DNA from: Brasilonema sp. CT11
Lineage (GTDB): Bacteria; Cyanobacteriota; Cyanobacteriia; Cyanobacteriales; Nostocaceae
DNA: 64,000 nucleotides
Direction of reading: 5' to 3'
Assembly: GCF_017982655.1 (NCBI RefSeq)
Contig: NZ_JABXYX010000034.1
Location: 1 to 64,000, forward strand
Below the pieces are notes generated by a model. It ran no database searches. It had not been told where the DNA came from and worked only from the letters and a program-made list of their open reading frames with translations. Made by a program: the position numbers and the translations under genes. Positions 9,550 to 19,475 of this stretch are shown here, piece by piece (position 1 is the first letter of the stretch; each line of letters starts with the position of its first letter).

Positions 9550-12500
9550 ATGGTAGTTGCACAAAAGCCAAACAAAAGTAAAGATATTGAATCTATATAT
9601 CCTCTATCGGCGATGCAGGAGGGGATGTTATTTCATGCTCTGTATGAGCCGGAATCGACCCTCTATTTCGAGCAGTTTCAATTAACTCTACATGGCAATT
9701 TAGATGTAGGTATATTTGAACGCACTTGGCAAGTTTTAGTAGAGCGACATTCAGTTTTGCGGACTCTGTTTGTTTGGAAGAATCGCAAGCAAGCAGTACA
9801 GGTAGTACGTAAACAAGTTAATTTGCCTTGGTCTAATTTAGACTGGCGGATGTTGTCTCAGCAGGAGCAGGAAATCCGGCTAAATTCGTTTTTAGAAGCA
9901 GATAAAAAGCAAGGTTTTGAACTTGACAAAGCTCCCATTATGCGATGTGCATTAATTCGGGTAGCTGATGAAACTTACGAGTTTGTTTGGAGTTTTCATC
10001 ACTTGCTGCTTGATGGTTGGAGTTGGCCGATTATTTTCAGAGAATTATTTTCTATTTATGAGTCAATTCAGCAAGGTAAACAGTTAAATTTAGCTCCAAG
10101 TCGTCCTTTCCGCGATTATATTAATTGGTTGCAGCAGCAAGATTTGACTGCGGCGAAGGCATTTTGGCAAAGGAATCTTGAAGGTTTCTCTGCACCTACT
10201 CCTTTGATTGTAGAACGACCTATCGGGCAGAGTTCTCACCAACAACTATATATTGATGTTCTCTCCCAAAATCTATCGGTCCAGACGACAACAGCTTTAA
10301 AATCTTTTGCTCAACAAAATCATCTGACACTTGCCACGTTAATACAAGCAGCTTGGGCGTTGTTGCTCAGTCGATATAGTGGTGAGTCTGATGTAGTTTT
10401 TGGCACTACTGTCGCTGGTCGTCCTCCGGCTTTATCTGGTGTAGAGTCGATGGTAGGGGTGTTTATTAATACTATAACAGCACGGATAAAAATCCCTGAG
10501 CAAAGTGATTTGTTAACCTGGTTGCGGTTGTTACAAGAAGAGTACATCGAGCGAGAACAGTATTCATATACCCCACTGGTAGATATTCAAGGTGTGAGTG
10601 AAATTCCTCGCACTCAACTTTTGTTTGAAAGTTTGGTTGTCATTGAGAACTATCCTATCAAGGCAACCTTGCAGCAACTTCCTGGAAATTTGAGCATTGG
10701 GGAAATTCAAGATAGAGGGCAAACTAATTATCCTCTAACAGTGGTGGCGATTCCTGGGGAGGAAATGACTGTCAAAATTAGTTACGATCGCGATCGCTTT
10801 CATGCAGGTATCATTGATCGCATGGCTGGTCATTTCCTGACTTTGTTAGAGGGAATTATCGCTGATCCTCATCGCACTCCAGGGGAGTTACCGCTATTAA
10901 CGGCAGCTGAGGAAGATTTGCTGTTAAGAGAGTGGAATGCTACCGCAGCAGCGCATCCCATTAATCGTTGCATCCATGAGTTATTTGAGGAGCAAGTTGC
11001 AAAGAACCCCCAAGCCTTGGCGGTGGTATATGACAACCAGCAATTGACATATCAGGAGTTAAACCAGCAAGCCAATAAAATCGCCCACCACTTACAACGC
11101 TTAGGTGTAAAACAAGATATCCCAGTGGGTATTTGCGTAGAGCGATCGCTTGCTGCGATGATTGCTATTTTGGGAACTCTCAAGGCTGGGGGGGTTTGCG
11201 TTCCTCTCGATCCCCACTATCCGCCAGAGCGTTTAGCTTTCATGCTTCAGGATTCTCAAGCACCAGTCGTGTTAACTCAATCACGTTGGCGAGTATTACT
11301 TGAAGGTAATACGACTCGTCATCTAATTATGTTAGATGATGATGCGGACGTAATTAGCCAAGAATCCGAGATTAATCCGCAAATTGAAGTTACAACAGAT
11401 AACTTAGCCTACCTCATCTATACTTCTGGTTCTACTGGCACACCTAAAGGAACGATTGTTCCCCATCGCTCGCTCACTAATTTAGTCGCACACCATAAGG
11501 CGAAAATGGCTACAGGTGTGGGTGTGCTTCAGTTTGCTTCCTTGAGTTTTGATGTCAGCTATCACGAAATATCTGTGGCTTGGGGCTTTGGCGGCACATT
11601 GTATCTAATTCCAGAGTGCGATCGCAAAGATTTAGATAAATTAATTCTATTACTGGCTAACAACCCAATTGGTAAAGTTTTTCTACCTGTTACCCTGTGG
11701 CAACAGTTAGCAGAAATTTACGGAGAGCAAGAACATTTATTTAATAACATTAGGGAAGCGATCGCTTGTGGCGAACAATTGCAAATTACACAGCCAATGA
11801 TTAAGCTGTTTAAGCGTTTGCCCAATTGTACGCTCTACAATTTCTATGGCCCCACAGAAGCAGATTTAGTAACAGCTTATACTTTTAGCAAAAACCCAGA
11901 TGAATGGCCGATTTATCCCCCCATTGGTAAACCAGCTGTGAATGTGCAAGTTTATCTATTAGACCGCAATTTCCAACCCGTACCAATTGGTGTACCTGGG
12001 GAACTCTACGTCTGTGGTGATGGCTTGGCGCGTGGCTACCTCCACCGTCCAGATTTGACCAATCAAAAGTTTTTACCTAATCCGTTTCAGGCAGAAGACA
12101 GGCTTTATAAAACAGGGGATTTAGCGCGATACTTGCCGGATGGCAATATAGAATTTTTAGGACGGATAGATGATTTAGTCAAAGTCCGGGGTTTTCGCGT
12201 GGAACTGGCAGAAGTTGAAGCCGTTCTCACCAGACATCCGCAAATTAACCAAGCGGTAGCAAAAGTGTTTGGGGAAAGTGCGAGAGAAAAATATTTAGTT
12301 GCTTACTTTGTACCAATTCCGGGAGAGTCAGTCACAGTTGAACAGCTGCGAAGTTTTTTGAGCGAGCAACTGCCAGATTATATGATGCCATCGGCGTTTG
12401 TGGAAATGGAATCTTTTCCCCTCACACCTAATGGCAAAGTAAACCGCCGCGCTTTACCAGAACCGTCAGCCAACCGACCAGAATTAAGCCAAACATTTGT

Positions 12501-14397
12501 GGAACCGCGTACTCCCACCGAAGAAATTTTAGCGGGAATTTGGCGAGATGTTTTAGGGTTACAAAAAGTTGGCATTTACGATAACTTCTTTGATTTGGGG
12601 GGACATTCTTTATTAGCAACTCAGGTGATTGCTTTAACGCGCAAAGCATTTGGGATAGAATTACCATTGTTAAGTTTATTTGAATCGCCAGCGATCGCAC
12701 CTTTAGCAAAAAAAATAGCTACAGCTAAAGCGCCAGAGCAACAAGAATTAGCCCTCCAACGAATGCCATCTCAAGGCGAGGCTATACCAATTTCTTTAAT
12801 CCAGCTAGAATTGTGGTTTTTTGACCAATTTTATCCAGGTAATCCTATCTATAACCTGCCTTTGGTCTATCGCATCACAGGTGCGCTGAACGAAAAAGCC
12901 TTAGAAGAGAGTTTAAGAGAAATTGTCCGACGACATGAGACATTGCGATCGACTTTTCAGGTAAAAGATGGACAAGTCGTTTATGCTGTTGTTAACGATC
13001 CTGTCTTTGACTTTTCAGTAATTGATCTCCAGCACCTCCCCGCAGCCGAACGCGAAACTCAAGTTAAACAACTAGCTGAGAAAGAAATTAAGCAGCCTTT
13101 CGATTTAGCACGCGGGCCACTATTACGCAGCAAACTGTGGCGGTTGGACGAACAAGAATATTTATTTATTGCCGTCACCCACCATATTGTTGCTGATGGT
13201 TGGTCTTTTAGTATCCTCACCCAAGAATTAGCCCAACTTTACGCAGCTTTTTGTGAAGGTAAGCCATCACCTCTGAAGGAGTTACCCATCACTTATAGCG
13301 ACTTTGCTCAATGGCAGAGACAGTGGTTACAAGCAGAAGCCTTAGAATCTCAGCTTCAGTTTTGGCAAAAGCATTTAGATATTAGTCCACCTGTCTTAAA
13401 ACTACCAACTGATTATCCTCGTCCACTAGTACGCACCTTTGAAAGTGCAGGTAAATCGGTAGTTATTTCCCAAAAATTAACCGATGCACTTAAGGCGCTG
13501 AGTCAACAAGAAGGCGTAACTTTGTTTATGACCTTGTTAGCAGCATTCCAGACATTACTTTTCTCTTATACAAGACAAGAAAATATCATTGTCAGTAGTG
13601 CTTTAGCCAACCGCACCAGAGTAGAAACTGAGGGACTGATTGGTTTCTTTGTCAATTTACTGCCATTCTGCACCAATGTAGGAGGAAACCCCAGCTTCCG
13701 GGAATTATTGGGTCGAGTGCGTGAAGTCGCTTTGGGTGTTTACGCTCATCAAGAAATGCCCTTAATCAAGCTAGTAGAAAAACTCCAGCCAGTGAGAGAC
13801 CCTAGCTACACATTAATCAATCAAGTAATGTTTGTCTTTCAAAATACTCCAGAAGACAACTTACAATTTTCTAATCTGATTTTAAAAGAGGAGTTAATTG
13901 CTAAAGATACTAAAGATACCGCAGAATTTGATTTAGAGTTAACTCTCGAAGAAACATCAACAGAGATTGAAGGTTTGCTGGTTTATAGAACCGATTTATT
14001 TACAGATGCCACTATTACCCAGATGGTCGATAATTTATTGACTTTGCTAGAAAAAATCATCATTAATTCTAATCAACGTCTGAATGAACTTATCTTCACG
14101 TCTGAACCTCCAAGCTTGCCCAATCAAACTGTTACATTGCCAAGAGCGAAGGAATTTGTGAAACCGCAAAATTCTTACGAAGAAATCTTGTTAACTATCT
14201 GGAAAGAAATTTTAGGACAAGAGCAGATTAGCACTCAAGACAACTTTTTTGAACTGGGAGGGCATTCTGCTCAAGCTCTTGAAGTTATATGCAAACTACA
14301 GTCAGCTTTGCAAGTCGAACTACCGTTGATTTACTTGTTTGAAAAACCTACTGTATTTCAGCTAGCAGCAGCCATCCAAGACCAATTAAACAGTTAA
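9550..14397 (+). CDS. aerG: AerG-like NRPS, C-A-PCP-C-PCP
   Basis: 1615 residues. Condensation domain 1 (about 18-430, HHLLLDG near 149) begins with PLSAMQEGMLFH, typical of domains that accept a D-configured donor, in keeping with the E domain of AerB. Adenylation domain about 460-970 (IYTSGSTGTPKG). Carrier 1 Ser 1020 (GGHSLLAT). Condensation domain 2 about 1075-1490 (HHIVADG). Carrier 2 Ser 1573 (GGHSAQAL). There is no second A domain, no thioesterase and no reductase. The hand-read pocket code is D-V-H-F-I-C-F-L-V, which I do not recognise; context predicts the Choi/Abn-type amino acid. The final C-PCP could be loaded in trans, or the second C domain could release the chain onto an amine such as agmatine or Aeap, the usual aeruginosin tail. 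Confidence 0.82.
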   Translation: MVVAQKPNKSKDIESIYPLSAMQEGMLFHALYEPESTLYFEQFQLTLHGNLDVGIFERTWQVLVERHSVLRTLFVWKNRKQAVQVVRKQVNLPWSNLDWRMLSQQEQEIRLNSFLEADKKQGFELDKAPIMRCALIRVADETYEFVWSFHHLLLDGWSWPIIFRELFSIYESIQQGKQLNLAPSRPFRDYINWLQQQDLTAAKAFWQRNLEGFSAPTPLIVERPIGQSSHQQLYIDVLSQNLSVQTTTALKSFAQQNHLTLATLIQAAWALLLSRYSGESDVVFGTTVAGRPPALSGVESMVGVFINTITARIKIPEQSDLLTWLRLLQEEYIEREQYSYTPLVDIQGVSEIPRTQLLFESLVVIENYPIKATLQQLPGNLSIGEIQDRGQTNYPLTVVAIPGEEMTVKISYDRDRFHAGIIDRMAGHFLTLLEGIIADPHRTPGELPLLTAAEEDLLLREWNATAAAHPINRCIHELFEEQVAKNPQALAVVYDNQQLTYQELNQQANKIAHHLQRLGVKQDIPVGICVERSLAAMIAILGTLKAGGVCVPLDPHYPPERLAFMLQDSQAPVVLTQSRWRVLLEGNTTRHLIMLDDDADVISQESEINPQIEVTTDNLAYLIYTSGSTGTPKGTIVPHRSLTNLVAHHKAKMATGVGVLQFASLSFDVSYHEISVAWGFGGTLYLIPECDRKDLDKLILLLANNPIGKVFLPVTLWQQLAEIYGEQEHLFNNIREAIACGEQLQITQPMIKLFKRLPNCTLYNFYGPTEADLVTAYTFSKNPDEWPIYPPIGKPAVNVQVYLLDRNFQPVPIGVPGELYVCGDGLARGYLHRPDLTNQKFLPNPFQAEDRLYKTGDLARYLPDGNIEFLGRIDDLVKVRGFRVELAEVEAVLTRHPQINQAVAKVFGESAREKYLVAYFVPIPGESVTVEQLRSFLSEQLPDYMMPSAFVEMESFPLTPNGKVNRRALPEPSANRPELSQTFVEPRTPTEEILAGIWRDVLGLQKVGIYDNFFDLGGHSLLATQVIALTRKAFGIELPLLSLFESPAIAPLAKKIATAKAPEQQELALQRMPSQGEAIPISLIQLELWFFDQFYPGNPIYNLPLVYRITGALNEKALEESLREIVRRHETLRSTFQVKDGQVVYAVVNDPVFDFSVIDLQHLPAAERETQVKQLAEKEIKQPFDLARGPLLRSKLWRLDEQEYLFIAVTHHIVADGWSFSILTQELAQLYAAFCEGKPSPLKELPITYSDFAQWQRQWLQAEALESQLQFWQKHLDISPPVLKLPTDYPRPLVRTFESAGKSVVISQKLTDALKALSQQEGVTLFMTLLAAFQTLLFSYTRQENIIVSSALANRTRVETEGLIGFFVNLLPFCTNVGGNPSFRELLGRVREVALGVYAHQEMPLIKLVEKLQPVRDPSYTLINQVMFVFQNTPEDNLQFSNLILKEELIAKDTKDTAEFDLELTLEETSTEIEGLLVYRTDLFTDATITQMVDNLLTLLEKIIINSNQRLNELIFTSEPPSLPNQTVTLPRAKEFVKPQNSYEEILLTIWKEILGQEQISTQDNFFELGGHSAQALEVICKLQSALQVELPLIYLFEKPTVFQLAAAIQDQLNS

Positions 14398-14449
14398 TAG
14401 GTTGATATCTAGTTTTTCAATTGTTATTGTCAACGTAGAGGTGAACAAC

Positions 14450-15466
14450 ATGGAACTTACAAAAAATCATCAAATAATTGAGAATGCCAGACCTAATATT
14501 AAAGAAGTTACTCAAATATCTAACGAAGAACTTCGTATATTGCATGAAATTCCTGCATTTAGAACGATTGTTCAAACATTCGTTGTCATTAGTACATATT
14601 TCATCCTCTCAGCTATTGGGATCTGGTTGAATAACTGGGCAGTATGGTTATTAGTCTGGTTTGTTCAAGGATTTTTATTTGTCTGTTTTTTTGCAGCAAT
14701 ACATTATTGCTCTCACTATAGTTTGTATAAGTCAAAAAATACTAACCGATTCGTGGGAACCTTCTTATCATTAGTATTGTTGATGAACTTTTCGTTTCAC
14801 AAATATATTCATATTGGACATCATCGAGAAGCAAAAATCAAAGGTAAAATCGTAGGAGATACGTCAGCATGGCAAACCTTTCCTAATATTAATACTTATC
14901 TCTTTGTCTTGACATATTTTTATCCTCTCGCGGCATGGAAAAATTGGTGGATAGTGACCAAAGATTTATATTTAGATTCTTTTAAAACACCTACTGAAGA
15001 GGAATCGGCCTTACCAGCTAACTTTTATTTGAGCTATTTTAAAACACCAGAACAACGCCAATTTGTCTTACAAAATAATTGGCTACTTTTGGGTTGGGTT
15101 GTATTAATGGCAGGATTGACCGCAATTTTTCCTGGGATTTTGTTCTTTGGTTACTGGATACCATTAATATCTTTTGCTTCTCCATTCGGTTTTATTTTCA
15201 GTATTACAGATCACTATGGCTGTGAGTCTGACTTAAATCACAACCTATGGAATGATACACGAACAATGATTTCTAACCCGATAATTAGGTTTTATTACTG
15301 GAATAATAATTACCATGTAGAGCATCATCTATACCCAAGTATGCCACCATGTAACTACTCCAAGATACATGAGTTAATTCAACATCACCTTCAGCATATT
15401 GAAAAATCATACTTGATGTTTCATCTCAAAATAATGCGGGGCTTGATTGCGGCGAAAAGTCAGTAG
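14450..15466 (+). CDS. Membrane fatty-acid desaturase / hydroxylase family protein
   Basis: About 338 residues from ATG 14450, chosen over the upstream TTG 14402 because GAGGTG lies 8-10 nt before it. It has the three His clusters of the membrane di-iron desaturase/hydroxylase superfamily: HYCSH, HKYIHIGHH and NNNYHVEHH, separated by hydrophobic segments. Substrate unknown. Its place directly after aerG and before an aldo/keto reductase suggests tailoring of the peptide or its side chains, for example introducing a double bond or hydroxyl in the ring amino acid, the guanidine tail or an acyl chain; the sequence does not decide between these. Not one of the standard aer genes I know. Confidence 0.8.
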   Translation: MELTKNHQIIENARPNIKEVTQISNEELRILHEIPAFRTIVQTFVVISTYFILSAIGIWLNNWAVWLLVWFVQGFLFVCFFAAIHYCSHYSLYKSKNTNRFVGTFLSLVLLMNFSFHKYIHIGHHREAKIKGKIVGDTSAWQTFPNINTYLFVLTYFYPLAAWKNWWIVTKDLYLDSFKTPTEEESALPANFYLSYFKTPEQRQFVLQNNWLLLGWVVLMAGLTAIFPGILFFGYWIPLISFASPFGFIFSITDHYGCESDLNHNLWNDTRTMISNPIIRFYYWNNNYHVEHHLYPSMPPCNYSKIHELIQHHLQHIEKSYLMFHLKIMRGLIAAKSQ

Positions 15467-15508
15467 ATATGGTTGTATGCTTGGAGGTTCTCTAATCAAA
15501 ATACAATT

Positions 15509-16675
15509 ATGATGCAATATCGTAGATTCGGGCGGACAGAATTACCAATACCAGTTTTTTCATGCGGCGGAATGCGCTACGCCTATACTGAAGATAAAGA
15601 GCTTACTCAAGAACAAATTCCCGATGAAAATCAACAGAATCTAGAAGCCACTATTCGCCGTTCTTTAGAAGTTGGCATCAATCATATCGAAACTGCCCGA
15701 ATGTATGGGACTTCTGAGATGCAATTAGGAGCTATTTTACCTAAGTTACCTAGAGAAAAAATTATTGTCCAAACTAAGGTTACTCCTACATCTGACTCTG
15801 AAGACTTCCGCCATTTATGTGAGAAATCTTTGGCTTTATTAAACTTAGATTACATTGATTTATTGACAATACATGGTATTAATTATGAGCCACAGTTTGA
15901 GGATACCGTTCGTCCCAATGGTTGTTTTGATGTAGCGCGACAATTGCAAGCTCAAGGTAAGGTAAAGTTTATTGGCTTTTCTACCCACGCGCCAACGGAT
16001 TTAATTATTAAAACTATTGAAACTAATCAATTTGATTATGTAAATTTACATTGGTACTACATTAATCAATTCAATTGGCGTGCTATCGAAGCAGCCACAC
16101 GCCACGACATGGGGGTGTTTATCATTAGCCCATCAGATAAAGGTGGTATGCTTTATAAGCCTCCACAAAAGTTATTGGACTTATGCTATCCTCTCAGCCC
16201 AATGGTGTTTAACGATTTGTTTTGTTTAAATCATCTGCAAGTGCATACTCTCAGTTTAGGGGCATCTAGACCATCAGATTTTGATGAACACTTGAAGGTT
16301 GTAGAACTTTTAGATAAAGCGGATGAAATTTTATTGCCAATTTTAACTCGGTTAGAAACAGCTGCGTTCGCTTCTCTCGGAAAAGACTGGTATAGTACTT
16401 GGCACATTGGTTTACCCCACTATAGCCAAACTCCTGGTGAAATTAATATTCCAGTTATTTTATGGTTGCGAAATTTAGCGATCGCTTTTGATATGTGGGA
16501 ATATGCTACAAGACGTTACAACCACTTAAATAATGCCGATCCTTGGTTCCCTGGTAAGACAGCCGAACGAGTTAGAGAATTTGATTTTAGCAATTGTTTG
16601 CGTCATAGTCCCCATGCTGACAAAATCCCAGCTTTATTAGAAGATGCCCATAGGTTGTTATTTCAACCTAGTTAA
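15509..16675 (+). CDS. Aldo/keto reductase
   Basis: About 389 residues from ATG 15509 (tandem ATG at 15512); the conserved N-terminus QYRRFGRTELPIP begins just after it, so the upstream TTG 15473 is unlikely. TIM-barrel AKR signs: GINHIETARMYG with the catalytic Tyr (Asp of the tetrad replaced by Glu), QTKV with the Lys, LLTIHG with the His, and IGFSTH later. The long C-terminal part with LGASRPSDF resembles the YghZ/ferredoxin-like AKR subfamily, though no [4Fe-4S] cysteine cluster was seen. Probably an NAD(P)H carbonyl reductase in the same pathway; substrate unknown. Confidence 0.8.
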   Translation: MMQYRRFGRTELPIPVFSCGGMRYAYTEDKELTQEQIPDENQQNLEATIRRSLEVGINHIETARMYGTSEMQLGAILPKLPREKIIVQTKVTPTSDSEDFRHLCEKSLALLNLDYIDLLTIHGINYEPQFEDTVRPNGCFDVARQLQAQGKVKFIGFSTHAPTDLIIKTIETNQFDYVNLHWYYINQFNWRAIEAATRHDMGVFIISPSDKGGMLYKPPQKLLDLCYPLSPMVFNDLFCLNHLQVHTLSLGASRPSDFDEHLKVVELLDKADEILLPILTRLETAAFASLGKDWYSTWHIGLPHYSQTPGEINIPVILWLRNLAIAFDMWEYATRRYNHLNNADPWFPGKTAERVREFDFSNCLRHSPHADKIPALLEDAHRLLFQPS

Positions 16676-16699
16676 AGATAAATAACGGAGTGGTTGCAG

Positions 16700-18502
16700 A
16701 TGTCGTATTTTAAGTTATTAAAAAATAATCAAAAATATAATTTAATACGTCATCGTTGGCTAGTAATTGTTCTAGCTTTGGTAACTGCGATCGCGATAAT
16801 TATTTCTAACCAAATTAACTTAACAACCCAAGCAAAACCAAGATCTCAAATTATTGTTTATGTACCAAATGAACCCACAACTTTTAATCCAGCTTTAATA
16901 CTCGAATCAGCTTATACTTTACTATTTAATTATGAGGGTCTAGTTAAAGAAAATGGTCATGGAGAAATTGAACCTTGTCTAGCTGAATCTTGGCAAACGT
17001 CACAAGATAAAACACAAGTAATATTCACCCTCCGCAAAGGTCTAAAATGGTCAGATGGTAAGTCACTAACTGCGGAAGATGTGGTTTTTACTTACAATGA
17101 AATTTATGCCAATCCAGTCATTCCTACTTATGCTAAAGACTTCTTCCTAATTGGTAAAAACCGTACATTTCCCAAAGCGCGTAAATTAGATGATTTGCGC
17201 GTTGAATTTAAATTACCTGAACCATTTGCGCCATTTATTCGGGCGACAAAACTAGAAATTTTACCAGCCCATATATTTCGGGAAAGTGTTAAACAAAAAG
17301 ACAAGGAAGGTAGACCGAAATTTTTATCTACTTGGGGAATTGATACTCCACCAAAAAATATTATTGTCAATGGCCCTTATATAATAGAATCTTATACTCC
17401 TAGCCAGCGAATAACTTTTCAGAAAAATCCTTATTACTGGCGTAAAGATACTCAAGGCAATTCGCAACCTTATATAGAACGTGTCATTGCCCAAATTATT
17501 CCTAATCAAGATACTGCCTTAGTTCAATTCCGTTCTGGAGGATTGGATTACATCAACGTTAATACTAATTATTTTTCTTTATTAAAACATGAAGAAGGTA
17601 AAGGAAATTTTACTATCTATAATGGCGGTCTTTTTATAGGCTCAAGTGCTATTACTTTTAATCTCAATAAAGGTAGTAGAAATAGTAAAATATTGATCGA
17701 TCAAATCAAGTCTCAATGGTTTAACAAAGTCGAATTTAGACAAGCGATCGCTTATGCAATTAATCGCAAACAAATACTCAACAATATCTATAGGGGATTG
17801 GGGCAGCTACAAAATTCACCCATCGCAGTACAGAGCAAATATTATTTACCCATTAAAGCAGGTTTAAAATTATATGAATACAACCTCCAAAAAGCAAAAG
17901 CTCTACTTTTCAAAGCAGGGTTTAAATATAACAATCAAGGTCAATTATTAGATAACCAAGGAAATCTTGTTCGCTTTACTCTCACAACAAATGCTAGTAA
18001 TAATATCTTGCAGGCAATGGGAGTAATCATCAAAGAAAATTTACTTGACCTTGGCATAACTATTGATTTTAATCCTGTAGCTACTAACATTTTCATTAAC
18101 AAATTGACTCAAACTTTTGATTGGGAATGCCAATTACTTGAGGTAGCAGTTGGTCAAGAACCCAATGATTGGGCTAATGTTTGGCTTCCTGATGCTGGTT
18201 TGCACTTTTTTAATCCACCATCCCCACCAGGACAAACGCCAATAACCGGGCGAGAAATAGCAGGCTGGGAACGGAAAGTTGGTGATTTATATATGCAAGC
18301 GGCCTCAGAATTAGATGAAGCAAAGCGCAAGGCTATCTATGCAGAAACTCAACGCATTACTCAGGAGTATCTACCATTTATTTATTTAGTCAACCCTTTA
18401 TCAATGGTGGCAGTCCGAAATCGTATTCAAGGTATTAAACACTCTGCCCTCGTAGGAGCATTTTGGAACCCTTACGAACTAAAACTGACTGAAACTAACT
18501 AA
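16700..18502 (+). CDS. ABC-type peptide/oligopeptide solute-binding protein, family 5
   Basis: About 600 residues. An N-terminal membrane anchor (residues about 22-42, VIVLALVTAIAIIIS) is followed by a classic SBP family 5 domain: EPTTFNPALI, then FTLRKGLKWSDGKSLTAEDV, YAINRKQIL, and a C-terminal LPFIYLVNPLSMVAV. No lipobox Cys was seen, so it is probably held by an uncleaved signal anchor. ATG 16700 is preferred to TTG 16694 because GGAG lies about 10 nt upstream. No cognate permease or ATPase genes of the Opp/Dpp type lie beside it. A lone peptide-binding protein inside a peptide cluster could capture the product or a precursor in the periplasm; that is speculation. Confidence 0.82.
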   Translation: MSYFKLLKNNQKYNLIRHRWLVIVLALVTAIAIIISNQINLTTQAKPRSQIIVYVPNEPTTFNPALILESAYTLLFNYEGLVKENGHGEIEPCLAESWQTSQDKTQVIFTLRKGLKWSDGKSLTAEDVVFTYNEIYANPVIPTYAKDFFLIGKNRTFPKARKLDDLRVEFKLPEPFAPFIRATKLEILPAHIFRESVKQKDKEGRPKFLSTWGIDTPPKNIIVNGPYIIESYTPSQRITFQKNPYYWRKDTQGNSQPYIERVIAQIIPNQDTALVQFRSGGLDYINVNTNYFSLLKHEEGKGNFTIYNGGLFIGSSAITFNLNKGSRNSKILIDQIKSQWFNKVEFRQAIAYAINRKQILNNIYRGLGQLQNSPIAVQSKYYLPIKAGLKLYEYNLQKAKALLFKAGFKYNNQGQLLDNQGNLVRFTLTTNASNNILQAMGVIIKENLLDLGITIDFNPVATNIFINKLTQTFDWECQLLEVAVGQEPNDWANVWLPDAGLHFFNPPSPPGQTPITGREIAGWERKVGDLYMQAASELDEAKRKAIYAETQRITQEYLPFIYLVNPLSMVAVRNRIQGIKHSALVGAFWNPYELKLTETN

Positions 18503-18519
18503 AGAGGATATCGTTGTAT

Positions 18520-19455
18520 ATGCAAATTCCCGTTATTGACTTCAATCCTTTTCTAACTGGTGACAAAGTTGCAAAACAAGCTGTGGCTTCGCAAATCTCT
18601 CTGGCTATTCATGAAGTCGGGTGTTTTTATCTCACAAATTATGGTATTTCTCAGAATCTAATCACTCAAGCCTTTTCACAAGCTGAGAGCTTTTTTGCCC
18701 TACCAGAAGATGAAAAAGAACAAGTATCGTTCTTTCCAGACCGGAATCTTCGTGGATATCATAACTTTAAAAAAAATGAAGATCGGCACAACGCCAATGA
18801 ACTAATGACAGAAGGATTTCATTTCGGTAAAGAAATCACTCCCGATAAAGTTGGTGATATTGAAGATCCTTTTTTTGAACCCAATAAATGGCCTAAAAAT
18901 CCGGCTCAATTTCGTGAAGTGATGATGGAATTTTTCAATTTTTGTCATGAAAGTGCCTTGAAAGTATTGCAAGCCTTAGCTATTGCTCTGCAAATTCCAG
19001 AAGATTACTTCACAAATTTATATTCAGAGCAAAATCACGGTATGGTTTGGCATCACTACCCATCTATTTATCACCCTCCAGAAAAAGGCAAAGTTTATTT
19101 GACAGAACATACCGATATAGGAAGCCTAACATTTTTATTTCAAGATTCTGAAGGCTTAGAAGTATATACAAATTCTGGAGAATGGGTTGTAGCGCCCTTC
19201 ATTCCTGGCGCAATTATAGTGTTGGTTGCAGATTTGATGCAACGATGGACAAACGATAAGTTCCGCGCCACACCACATAGAGTTATAGTTCCTACTCAAT
19301 TGCATAGTGCCAAACAAAGGTACTCATGCGCCTTTTTTACAGGTCCCAATTATGATGCGCCAATTAGCACAATTAAGACTTGCTTAGATAAAGATGAAAT
19401 TCCTAAGTATCCACCAATTTTAGCCAAAGAATATTTCAAGCAACCAAAAGGATAG
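18520..19455 (+). CDS. 2-oxoglutarate/Fe(II)-dependent oxygenase, isopenicillin N synthase-like
   Basis: About 311 residues, starting at ATG 18520 with AGAGGA about 11 nt upstream. N-terminal IPVIDFNPFL and C-terminal 2OG-FeII domain: iron ligands His and Asp in TEHTDIGSLTFLF, the distal His in RATPHRVIVP, and the 2-oxoglutarate-binding RYS in KQRYSCAFF. All catalytic ligands are present, so it should be active. The family hydroxylates, desaturates or cyclises small molecules. In this cluster it is a candidate for oxidation of the ring amino acid, the leucine or the guanidine tail; substrate unknown. Gap to the upstream gene is 17 bp, so it is probably in the operon. Confidence 0.85.
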   Translation: MQIPVIDFNPFLTGDKVAKQAVASQISLAIHEVGCFYLTNYGISQNLITQAFSQAESFFALPEDEKEQVSFFPDRNLRGYHNFKKNEDRHNANELMTEGFHFGKEITPDKVGDIEDPFFEPNKWPKNPAQFREVMMEFFNFCHESALKVLQALAIALQIPEDYFTNLYSEQNHGMVWHHYPSIYHPPEKGKVYLTEHTDIGSLTFLFQDSEGLEVYTNSGEWVVAPFIPGAIIVLVADLMQRWTNDKFRATPHRVIVPTQLHSAKQRYSCAFFTGPNYDAPISTIKTCLDKDEIPKYPPILAKEYFKQPKG

Positions 19456-19475
19456 CTACAGATTAGAAAAAATCA

